Shown here one piece after another: positions 1 through 5,520 of a stretch of 5,520 nt of DNA. Location: assembly GCA_002702965.1 (NCBI GenBank), contig PADE01000032.1:27741-33260 (forward strand), written 5' to 3'. Positions within the stretch are counted from its first letter, which is position 1. Each line of letters starts with the position of its first letter. This DNA is from Planctomycetaceae bacterium. Lineage in GTDB: Bacteria > Planctomycetota > Planctomycetia > Pirellulales > Pirellulaceae. The translations under genes and the position numbers were made by a program. The notes below the pieces were generated by a model. The model had not been told where the DNA came from. It searched no databases and worked only from the letters and a program-made list of their open reading frames with translations.

Positions 1-525
1 GAGCCCAACGAATGGAACCGGGACGACAAGCAAAACTACTCGCGTTATTTCCCGAAACGACTGAATGCCGAGGTTCTGTTGGATTCGATCAACCAGGTCG
101 CCGGGACGACCACCGGTTTTGGCGGGCTACCCGGTGGAACGCGCGCAGTCCAGTTGAAGGACAATGGTTTTAGCTCCTATTTCCTGACCGTTTTCGGCCG
201 CCCCGAATCTTCCAGTGCATGTGAATGCGAACGGTCTTCCGAAGCCAATCTGGCGCAGAGCTTGCACCTGTTGAATTCGAGCGAGATTCAAGGCAAGTTG
301 ACCGACGGCAACGGTCGAGCTGCCAAGATGTCGAAGGACACGGAGCGCGGTCACCAGGTAAAGGTGCGAGAGTTGTACTTGTTGGCCTTCGCCCGCGAGC
401 CGACCTCTGAGGAATCGGAAATCGCGACCAAGCACATTCAGAAGCACCAGGAGAAGCCTCAAGTTGCCTACGAGGACATTGTCTGGGCGCTGATCAATAC
501 CAAGGAGTTTCTCTTTAATCACTAA
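1..525 (+). CDS. DUF1549/DUF1553 (PSCyt2/PSD1) family protein, C-terminal fragment
   Basis: This frame is open at the left edge and ends at TAA 523-525, leaving 174 residues of a protein whose family is usually several hundred residues longer. What remains matches the end of the DUF1553 (PSD1) domain. Near residues 13-28 is a YSRYFPKRLNAEVLLD segment like the family's Y-RR-L-AEVLLDAI stretch. FGRP at 65-68 is followed by CECER at 74-78 and NLAQSLHLLNS, a highly characteristic DUF1553 signature. Next come RELYLLAFAREPT, the family's helical 'LY-aal-R-PT' segment, and the terminal WALINTKEFLFNH. These proteins normally begin with a signal peptide and a DUF1549 domain, sometimes preceded by a PSCyt1 haem domain; those parts lie outside the window. 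They are predicted to be exported, but their biochemical role is not established. The two cysteines of CECER are the obvious candidate functional residues. Family assignment is confident; function is unknown. Confidence 0.93.
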   Translation, partial: EPNEWNRDDKQNYSRYFPKRLNAEVLLDSINQVAGTTTGFGGLPGGTRAVQLKDNGFSSYFLTVFGRPESSSACECERSSEANLAQSLHLLNSSEIQGKLTDGNGRAAKMSKDTERGHQVKVRELYLLAFAREPTSEESEIATKHIQKHQEKPQVAYEDIVWALINTKEFLFNH

Positions 526-561
526 TCGTGCGCAGGCCTCGATGTATGACTGGGTCAGGGA

Positions 562-601
562 CGCGCCGTGTGCGGTGCGGGTGCCCCAGGTCTCCGGCGC
601 G
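562..601. repeat. GC-rich inverted repeat after the DUF1553 gene
   Basis: CGCGCCG at 562-568 is exactly complementary to CGGCGCG at 595-601, with a 26-base loop. It starts 36 bases after the stop codon. No T-tract follows, so it is not a standard intrinsic terminator. It could help form the 3' end of the upstream message, or be a chance match in a CG-rich stretch. Confidence 0.3.
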
Positions 602-745
602 CAGACAGGAAGTCGTAGTGTTTTGCCTAACGTGGTGTGCTGCCCGGAGGGTGGGTCGAGATTACAATGGAGCTTGCTGACGGTCCGTCGCGCGCGGCGT
701 CACTAGTCGCGCTCCGAGTGCCACGTTGCGGCGCGCTGCTGGGCC

Positions 746-773
746 TTGAGGCGTTGGATTGTATATATGTATT
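746..773 (+). promoter_or_regulatory. possible sigma-70-like promoter for the PPC-domain gene
   Basis: TTGAGG at 746-751 matches four of six bases of a -35 box. TGTATT at 768-773 lies 16 bases downstream within the AT-rich run TATATATGTATT; TATATG at 764-769 is an alternative -10 but gives a spacer of only 12. The AT island stands out against its GC-rich surroundings, about 60 bases upstream of the start codon, where a promoter would be expected. The matches are weak and planctomycete promoters are poorly defined, so this is a suggestion only. Confidence 0.25.
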
Positions 774-816
774 GCAACGTAGATGTCGGGAGATCGCGTT
801 GGGAATTGCCACCGAC

Positions 817-824
817 AGAAGGGA
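817..824 (+). promoter_or_regulatory. ribosome binding site for the PPC-domain gene
   Basis: AGAAGGGA at 817-824 contains AAGGG, and the spacing from AAGGG to ATG 835 is 11 bases, slightly long but workable. An in-frame TAA at 826-828 rules out any earlier start in this frame, which supports ATG 835. The out-of-frame ATG at 828 lies too close to this site and leads only into a short frame ending at 1004. Confidence 0.55.
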
Positions 825-834
825 CTAATGTCGA

Positions 835-3672
835 ATGACCAGAATACAAACTCGTGCATCATGGTGGTCGGTGTCATCGGTTCTCGTGATGGCTCTGATG
901 ACTCAGGCCCAGCTGCCGCTCACCGAATTCACCACCATCTACCCGCTCGGTGCCAAACCGGGTGCCACGTTGGAAGTGACCGTTGGCGGGGGCAATCAAG
1001 ATGATCTTAGTGCGCTTGAATTCTCGCACCCCGGCATTAAGGCGACGCAAAAGACGAATCCGCCCGCGGAGTTTTTTAAGGACCCCGTGCCCGTCAACAA
1101 CGTGTTCTCGGTGACTATCGCCGCCGATGTCCCCCCGGGTGTGTACGATGCACGAGTGCGAGGGCGATTCGGCGCGTCGAATCCGCGCGCGTTTGTCATC
1201 GGAATGCACGAAGAATTGCTCGATGACGGTTCGAATTCCACACGGGAGACTGCCAAAGAAGTGGCGACCGGAACCACGATCAGTGGACGCGCCGATGCCA
1301 ACGCGGTCAATTATTTCAAGATCTCCCTGAAGGCCGGGCAGCGAGTGATTTTTGATTGCGCTGCAGAGAGGGTCGATTCGAAACTCGACGCTACGTTGGT
1401 GCTCTACAACTCGGCTGGCAAGGAGTTGTTCCGGGTTCGTGACAGCGTTGGCAAAGACCCGTTGATCGACTTCACGGTTGCTGCGGACGACGTGTATACC
1501 ACTGCTCTTCACGATCACATCTTTGGTGGCGGGGCCGAGCATTTCTATCGATTGTCGGTGCATGGTGGCCCACATATCGACTATGTGTTTCCGCCGGCCG
1601 GTTTGCCCGGCTCGAATGAGGAGTACACGCTTTTTGGCCGCAATCTTCCCGGAGGTGAGAAAAGTGCAGAATTGGCGGCGGACGGGCAGCCCCTGGAGCA
1701 GCTGAAGGTCAAGATTCCTCTCCCCGGAAAGCAACAGAGTGAAGATAGCCTTGGAGTGGGGTCGTACTTGGTTCCCGCCGGAATCCTGCTGAATGGTCAC
1801 GAGTACCGCTACGCTCAGTTGAACCCGATCCGGATTGGTTTTGCCAGCGCACCTGTGGTGCTTGAGCAAGAGCCCAACAATGAAGCGGGCAAATCCCAGA
1901 AAGTCACGGTGCCGTGCGAAATCGCGGGACGTTTTTATCCGCAACGCGACGTCGATTGGGTCGAGTTTGAGGCCAAGAAAGGGGCGGTGTATCGGATCGA
2001 AGTGATTTCCCATCGGTTGGGCTTGGAGACCGACCCTGATTTTACGGTGCAGCGAATTACCAAGAACGACAAAGGTGAAGAGCAGGCAGCTGACGTCAGT
2101 TACGTCGATGACATCGACAATCGGAATGGTCGGATTGGTGGCGATTTCGATTACTCGACCGATGATCCTTCCTATCGGTTTGCGGTCCCCGAAGATGGTC
2201 TATATCGGATCAAGCTTCGCGACGGTTTAGGGTCTGCCAGAGCCGACGCGCGTTCCATCTATCGCCTTCAAATCCGAAACGAGGAACCGGATTTCCGGCT
2301 GGTCGCCAATGCCCGTCAATTGAAGGTTGCTAACGCCAACACCGTTTCCTATTTCTCGCCGGTGTTGCGCAAAGGTGGAACGACTTTGATCGAGTTGATC
2401 GCCATACGGCAAGACGGGTTTGGTGGCGCAATTGAGGTCGCTGTCGAAGGTCTGCCCGAAGGAGTGCAATGTGCCCCCACATTGCTGCCGGCGAATGCCT
2501 CTTCGGTATGGCTGGTGTTGTCAGCTGCCGAGGACGTCAAGGACTGGATGGGCCCGATTCGGATTCTCGGGAAATCGAAGCTTGGTGACCGTGATGTTGC
2601 CCGTTACGCGCGCATTATCTCGGTCGTCTGGAATACGGGTAATCGAACAACGCAACCAGCGCACTTTCGTGTAATGCGAGATCTTGTACTCTCGGTGACC
2701 TCGCGGGAAACCTATCCGGCGCTCGTCCAGGTAGGGGATGGAAAACTGCTCGAGACATCGCGTGGGGGTAAGATCGACGTTCCTATCAAGGTGACTCGGC
2801 GGCTGGGTTTTGCCGAGAAGTTCAAGTTGATTGCCCAGAATGTCCCAGGTGAAGTGAAGCCGGGCGACCTGGAGATTAATGGGGACAAGAGCGAGGGTAC
2901 GTTGGCTGTCCATATCACGAATAACAAAGCCAAAGTCGGCTTCTACAATTTTTATCTCCGCTCTGATACCAAGGTGAAGATCCCTCGCAATGCCGATGCG
3001 GTGGCCCGCGCCGAAGCCGAACAAAAGCTGATCGTGGCTGTCGTCGCCCAGGTGGCGGAGGAATTGAAGGCGGCAAAAGCGGAATTCGACGCGGCCACTA
3101 AGACGGCTGCGGAAACGGCGAAGGCCGCCCAGGACGGTCCCGAAGAGGCCAAGAAAAAGGCCGCGGCCGCCGAAGAAGCCCGCAAGAAGGCGGAGCAGAA
3201 ACATAAAGAGGTGGAGGAGAAAAACAAGCGGGTTCAGGCTGCCAAAGCAGCTGCCGACAAGAAGGTGACCGATGTCAAGAAGGCGAATGAGCCAAAGGAC
3301 TTGAACTTTGCGATCGTTTCAACCCCCGTTCAACTACGGGTGGTCGATACGCCATTGAAACTGACCGCGGCTAACGCCACGGTAAAGGCGACGGCGAAGG
3401 TGGAACTGCCGGTGGCTCTCGAGCGACTTTACGGTTTTGCGGAAGCGGTCGAAATCACGTTAGAGCTTCCCAAGGGTGTGTCAGGTGTGGCGATCGAGAA
3501 GCTGTCGATTGCCAAGGATCAAAAAGAGGCAAAACTGCAGATCACGGCCGACGACAAAGCCACCGTAGGTGACCATTCGGTGACTATTCGAGCGAAGGCA
3601 AAGTTCAACAAAATCGATGTCCAAGCGTCCCAGCAGGTCGTTCTGAAAGTCGAAGCGGCTGCCCAGAAGTAA
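835..3672 (+). CDS. exported multidomain protein with two PPC-type domains, tandem beta-sandwich domains and a coiled coil
   Basis: A complete 945-residue protein. Residues 1-25 form a Sec signal peptide: arginines at 3 and 7, a hydrophobic stretch SVLVMALM, and likely cleavage after TQA. The N-terminal part (about 26-122) is the beta-rich 'YPLGAKPGATLEVTVGG' module that opens many planctomycete PPC proteins. A first PPC-like domain spans about 129-242, ending HFYRLSV. A second spans about 343-481 and begins with EQEPNNEAGKSQ. A beta domain at about 484-622 carries LRKGGTTLIEL and the DGFGG..V.VEGLPEGV pattern. Two related beta-sandwich domains follow (about 640-715 and 852-940), both containing GFAE. 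Between them is a K/A/E-rich coiled coil (about 721-817) with a DGP break at 767-769. There is no CXXCH haem motif, transmembrane helix or recognisable catalytic motif. PPC domains are usually binding or accessory beta domains of secreted proteins, so a structural or ligand-binding role at the cell envelope is inferred. The gene lies 309 bases after the DUF1553 gene and 110 before the cytochrome gene. Domain calls are by eye and boundaries are approximate. Confidence 0.93.
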   Translation: MTRIQTRASWWSVSSVLVMALMTQAQLPLTEFTTIYPLGAKPGATLEVTVGGGNQDDLSALEFSHPGIKATQKTNPPAEFFKDPVPVNNVFSVTIAADVPPGVYDARVRGRFGASNPRAFVIGMHEELLDDGSNSTRETAKEVATGTTISGRADANAVNYFKISLKAGQRVIFDCAAERVDSKLDATLVLYNSAGKELFRVRDSVGKDPLIDFTVAADDVYTTALHDHIFGGGAEHFYRLSVHGGPHIDYVFPPAGLPGSNEEYTLFGRNLPGGEKSAELAADGQPLEQLKVKIPLPGKQQSEDSLGVGSYLVPAGILLNGHEYRYAQLNPIRIGFASAPVVLEQEPNNEAGKSQKVTVPCEIAGRFYPQRDVDWVEFEAKKGAVYRIEVISHRLGLETDPDFTVQRITKNDKGEEQAADVSYVDDIDNRNGRIGGDFDYSTDDPSYRFAVPEDGLYRIKLRDGLGSARADARSIYRLQIRNEEPDFRLVANARQLKVANANTVSYFSPVLRKGGTTLIELIAIRQDGFGGAIEVAVEGLPEGVQCAPTLLPANASSVWLVLSAAEDVKDWMGPIRILGKSKLGDRDVARYARIISVVWNTGNRTTQPAHFRVMRDLVLSVTSRETYPALVQVGDGKLLETSRGGKIDVPIKVTRRLGFAEKFKLIAQNVPGEVKPGDLEINGDKSEGTLAVHITNNKAKVGFYNFYLRSDTKVKIPRNADAVARAEAEQKLIVAVVAQVAEELKAAKAEFDAATKTAAETAKAAQDGPEEAKKKAAAAEEARKKAEQKHKEVEEKNKRVQAAKAAADKKVTDVKKANEPKDLNFAIVSTPVQLRVVDTPLKLTAANATVKATAKVELPVALERLYGFAEAVEITLELPKGVSGVAIEKLSIAKDQKEAKLQITADDKATVGDHSVTIRAKAKFNKIDVQASQQVVLKVEAAAQK
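2995..3285 (+). other. coiled-coil segment within the PPC-domain protein
   Basis: Residues about 721-817 are dominated by Lys, Ala and Glu, with runs such as EEAKKKAAAAEEARKKAEQK and no aromatic residue except F751. D767-G768-P769 sits almost at the centre, dividing the segment into two predicted helices of about 46 and 48 residues. The segment is flanked by beta strands (FYLRSDTKVKI before, STPVQLRVVD after). This arrangement fits an antiparallel helical hairpin projecting from a beta domain. The helical prediction is strong from composition; the hairpin geometry is inferred. Confidence 0.75.
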
Positions 3673-3730
3673 ACTTTGGGTAGCGTTTGGTTGTGGTCAA
3701 TGTACCGTCGATGGGTGTGGGGTTCGGTCG

Positions 3731-3745
3731 CGCCGGTACCCGGCG
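3731..3745. repeat. compact GC hairpin between the PPC and cytochrome genes
   Basis: CGCCGG (3731-3736), loop TAC, CCGGCG (3740-3745) is a perfect 6-base stem. It starts 59 bases after the PPC gene's stop and ends 37 bases before ATG 3783. ATTACTTA follows, which is AT-rich but not a T-run. It might attenuate transcription, protect an mRNA end or be incidental. Its position 10 bases before the alternative ATG at 3756 would hinder initiation there. Confidence 0.35.
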
Positions 3746-3767
3746 ATTACTTACGATGCATTCTCGC

Positions 3768-3773
3768 AAAAGG
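3768..3773 (+). promoter_or_regulatory. ribosome binding site that favours ATG 3783
   Basis: AAAAGG at 3768-3773 lies 9 bases before ATG 3783. The other in-frame ATG, at 3756, has no purine-rich site upstream and sits close behind a GC hairpin. This decides the start in favour of 3783, although 3756 would also yield a plausible signal peptide with a longer basic beginning. Confidence 0.5.
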
Positions 3774-3782
3774 TCCGTTGTT

Positions 3783-5520
3783 ATGCGTCTTCAATCTATG
3801 CTTCCAAGCGCGCTCGTTGTAACTGTTCTTTGCGGCAGTCTGTGGGGCTCGGCAGCGATTGCCGAAGATGAAAAGCCGATTGCGATTGAAGCGATCGAAC
3901 GCGCCGATGCGGTGGATTTTGAGAAGGAAATTCTCCCGATCTTCCGACGTAATTGTCTGGCTTGCCACAACAGTACGGAGGCGGAGAGCGATCTGATCTT
4001 GGAAACCCCGGCGACGATCCTTAAGGGTGGCGGCGAAGGCCCGGCAGTCACCGCCGGAAAAAGTGCCGAGAGCCTGTTGTTGAAATTGGCATCGCGACAG
4101 CAAGAGTCGTTTATGCCTCCCGATGACAACACGGTGGGCGCAAATTCTCTCACATCTCGCGAATTGGGTTTGATCAAGTTGTGGATCGACCAGGGGGCCA
4201 AGGGAGAAGTCAAGGGGATCTCCGGCGCACCCGATTGGCAGCCGTTGCCAGCTGGTGTGAATCCGATCTACACCGTTGCGATTTCGCCCGACGGACAGTA
4301 CGTGGCCGCGGGGCGGGCGAACCAGGTCTTCATTTACCACGCTCCAAGTAAACAGGAAGTGGGTCGCCTCACCGACCCGAAGTTGCTTGAATCTGAAATT
4401 TACGACCGCCCTGGCGTGGCGTTTTTTGACGTGGTCCAGTCGCTGGGGTTTAGTCCGGATGGCCAGTATCTCGCCGCGGGAGGATATCGCACGGTGAAGC
4501 TATTTCGTCGACCTCGCAACGTTCAGCGGCAGTCGCTCGAGAAATTAGCGAGTCCAGCCCACCTACTGGTGACGAGCGCCGATGGCCGTTGGGTTGCCTT
4601 TGGCCTGGCCAACGGGAAGATCCGTTTGACAGACTTGGCATCGGGTCGAGTCACCGTATCATTGGCGGCGCATGCGGGTCCCGTCAAAGCCTTGGCATTC
4701 TCTGCGGACGGCGCGCGGTTGGTGTCCGGCTCTGCCGACAAGAGTGTTTTAGTTTGGAACGTGCAGACGTTGGCCCAGGAGGGCCCGACGATAACGACCC
4801 CTGCTGCCGTGAACAGTGTCGCGCTGGTCGGCGAAGGCAAACTGATTGCGACCGCGGGCGAAGATAAGGTGATTCGGATTTGGAGTCTGCCGGGTGACGG
4901 AGTAGACAACTCCAAGCCACAAAAAGAACTCAACGGACATGAAGGGCCCGTCCACTGTCTAGCTACAGTTCAAGCCAATGGTTCCCAACTTCTCTCTGGG
5001 GGCCAAGATGGGACCGTTCGTCTCTGGAATCTGGCGGATGGCAAGGTGATTCGCTCGATGAACCATGGCGGACCCGTCGTTTCGGTGGCGGTGCGTCCGG
5101 ACTTTACGAGATTTGTATCGGCCAGTGCTAACAACACGGCCAAATTATGGAATGCGGCTGATGGCAAAGAGGTGGCGATACAAAAAGGAAGTTTTCGGGC
5201 TCGTCTTACCACAGAGGCATTGAAGCGTTCGGTTGACCTAGCAAAGATCCGAGAGGACAAATCGAAAGGCGATCTCGACGCGGCGAATAAGCGCAAGGAG
5301 GCTGAGGACAAGAACCTGAAGACCGCCCAAGATAACTCCAAGAAGGCGACCGAAGAGTTGGCCAAGAAAGAGGAAGCTACCAAGAAGCCAACGGCTGACA
5401 AAGTTGCGGCCGACAAGCGGTTGACCGATAGCCAAGCGACGCAAAAGAAAGCGGAAACAGATCAAAAAACTGCCGAAGCCAATATGAAAAAGGCAGAGGA
5501 GGAATTGAAGAAGGCCCAGG
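3783..5520 (+). CDS. exported planctomycete cytochrome c domain (PSCyt1)/WD40 repeat/coiled-coil protein, 3'-truncated
   Basis: The frame runs from ATG 3783 off the right edge; 579 codons are visible. Residues 1-27 are a signal peptide (MRLQSML, then a hydrophobic core, ending AAIA before EDEKP). The PSCyt1 domain covers about 44-148: FEKEILPIFRRN leads into the haem-binding CLACH at 58-62, and SFMPPDDN supplies Met111 as the probable second axial haem ligand. WD40 repeats then fill about 158-468, roughly seven blades. Typical elements are FSPDGQYLAAGG, FSADGARLVSGS..KSVLVW, GH-GPV and GGQDGTVRLWN; blades 1-3 are divergent. From about 478 to the window end is a K/E/A/D-rich coiled coil. The cytochrome domain would accept or pass electrons outside the cytoplasm, with the propeller as a likely protein-binding platform; the physiological partner is unknown. 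PSCyt1 often occurs with DUF1549/DUF1553, as in the gene at the left edge. Sequence beyond the window may include more WD40 repeats. Confidence 0.93.
   Translation, partial: MRLQSMLPSALVVTVLCGSLWGSAAIAEDEKPIAIEAIERADAVDFEKEILPIFRRNCLACHNSTEAESDLILETPATILKGGGEGPAVTAGKSAESLLLKLASRQQESFMPPDDNTVGANSLTSRELGLIKLWIDQGAKGEVKGISGAPDWQPLPAGVNPIYTVAISPDGQYVAAGRANQVFIYHAPSKQEVGRLTDPKLLESEIYDRPGVAFFDVVQSLGFSPDGQYLAAGGYRTVKLFRRPRNVQRQSLEKLASPAHLLVTSADGRWVAFGLANGKIRLTDLASGRVTVSLAAHAGPVKALAFSADGARLVSGSADKSVLVWNVQTLAQEGPTITTPAAVNSVALVGEGKLIATAGEDKVIRIWSLPGDGVDNSKPQKELNGHEGPVHCLATVQANGSQLLSGGQDGTVRLWNLADGKVIRSMNHGGPVVSVAVRPDFTRFVSASANNTAKLWNAADGKEVAIQKGSFRARLTTEALKRSVDLAKIREDKSKGDLDAANKRKEAEDKNLKTAQDNSKKATEELAKKEEATKKPTADKVAADKRLTDSQATQKKAETDQKTAEANMKKAEEELKKAQ
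5214..5520 (+). other. coiled-coil segment of the cytochrome/WD40 protein, continuing past the window
   Basis: From residue 478 to at least 579 the protein is almost entirely Lys, Glu, Ala, Asp, Thr and Gln, with no aromatic residues or cysteines, as in DAANKRKEAEDKN and MKKAEEELKKAQ. It starts right after WD40 blade 7 with no glycine-rich linker. Pro536 is the only proline and may mark a turn between two helices, the first of about 57 residues. The end is not seen. Confidence 0.75.

Larger units (their letters stand above)
526..834. other. 309-base intergenic spacer, no convincing gene
   Basis: This stretch separates the DUF1553 gene from the PPC-domain gene. Short open frames exist on both strands, but none resembles a known protein. 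The most notable, 637-828 on + (GTG start, or ATG 667), ends 6 bases before the next gene's start. Its product is arginine-, cysteine- and leucine-rich and looks like translated GC-rich non-coding DNA. The spacer is rich in CG dinucleotides and GCGC runs through most of its length, then becomes AT-rich around 757-774. It contains a 7-base GC inverted repeat (562-568 with 595-601). No hairpin followed by a T-run, as expected of an intrinsic terminator, is present after the upstream stop codon. Confidence 0.7.

Noticed and set aside
637..828. Possible 63-residue small gene ending 6 bases before the PPC gene, a candidate leader peptide or coupled gene
   Set aside because: It is in the same frame as the PPC gene and its position is suggestive. 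However, the start is GTG with no clear ribosome binding site, and the product looks like translated CG-rich spacer.
783..1004. 73-residue + frame, including ATG 828, overlapping the start of the PPC gene
   Set aside because: It runs out of frame across the signal peptide region of the real gene, stops soon after and has no recognisable content. ATG 828 is only 3-4 bases from the purine-rich site.
874..2013. 379-residue open frame on the - strand inside the PPC-domain gene
   Set aside because: It lies wholly opposite a gene with a signal peptide and recognisable domains. Its product is Arg/His-rich with no family resemblance, typical of the antisense reading of GC-rich coding DNA.
2521..3204. 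227-residue - strand frame opposite the coiled coil
   Set aside because: Its Phe/Leu/Gly/Arg-rich beginning is the complement of the Lys/Ala/Glu codons on the + strand. That creates a false hydrophobic segment rather than a membrane protein.
3121..3260. Repetitive-looking DNA (gcc/aag/gaa-rich), considered as a tandem repeat
   Set aside because: The periodicity comes from Ala/Lys/Glu codons of the coiled coil. The codons vary and there is no constant repeat unit at the DNA level.
3756..3782. Upstream in-frame ATG at 3756 as the start of the cytochrome/WD40 gene
   Set aside because: It would add nine residues (MHSRKRSVV) and still give a usable signal peptide. It lacks a Shine-Dalgarno sequence and follows a hairpin closely, whereas ATG 3783 has AAAAGG 9 bases upstream. 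It cannot be fully excluded.
3747..4340. 197-residue - strand frame opposite the cytochrome domain
   Set aside because: It overlaps the haem-binding region of a well-supported gene and matches no known domain; it is a shadow frame.

Overview
The window looks like chromosomal DNA from a planctomycete, most likely of the Pirellula/Rhodopirellula/Blastopirellula type. The case rests on family content rather than a marker gene. The first reading frame is the tail of a DUF1549/DUF1553 (PSCyt2/PSD1) protein. The second is a large exported protein with two pre-peptidase C-terminal (PPC)-type domains. The third joins a planctomycete-type cytochrome c domain (PSCyt1) to WD40 repeats. All three architectures are heavily expanded in Planctomycetes and often lie next to each other there. 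Shine-Dalgarno signals are weak to moderate.

Layout, all on the + strand: (1) 1-525, the C-terminal 174 residues of the DUF1553 protein, cut by the left edge. (2) 526-834, a 309-base spacer without a convincing gene. It is GC-rich, with one GC inverted repeat and a short AT-rich island that may be a promoter. (3) 835-3672, a complete 945-residue exported beta-domain protein with a lysine/alanine/glutamate-rich coiled coil of about 95 residues near its C-terminus. (4) 3673-3782, a 110-base spacer with a compact GC hairpin and a usable ribosome binding site. (5) 3783-5520, the first 579 residues of an exported cytochrome c/WD40 protein. It has one CLACH haem site and about seven WD40 blades, then a second K/E/A-rich coiled coil that is still open at the right edge.

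The genes probably form one functional module acting outside the cytoplasm. Genes 2 and 3 have signal peptides and gene 3 has a covalent haem site; the DUF1553 family is also predicted to be exported. No enzymatic reaction can be assigned with confidence. The most notable feature is that two neighbouring exported proteins, otherwise unrelated in fold, each carry a long, highly charged coiled coil with a central helix breaker. This suggests, but does not prove, that they dock on each other or on a shared partner. No RNA genes, CRISPR arrays, insertion sequences or attachment sites were found.
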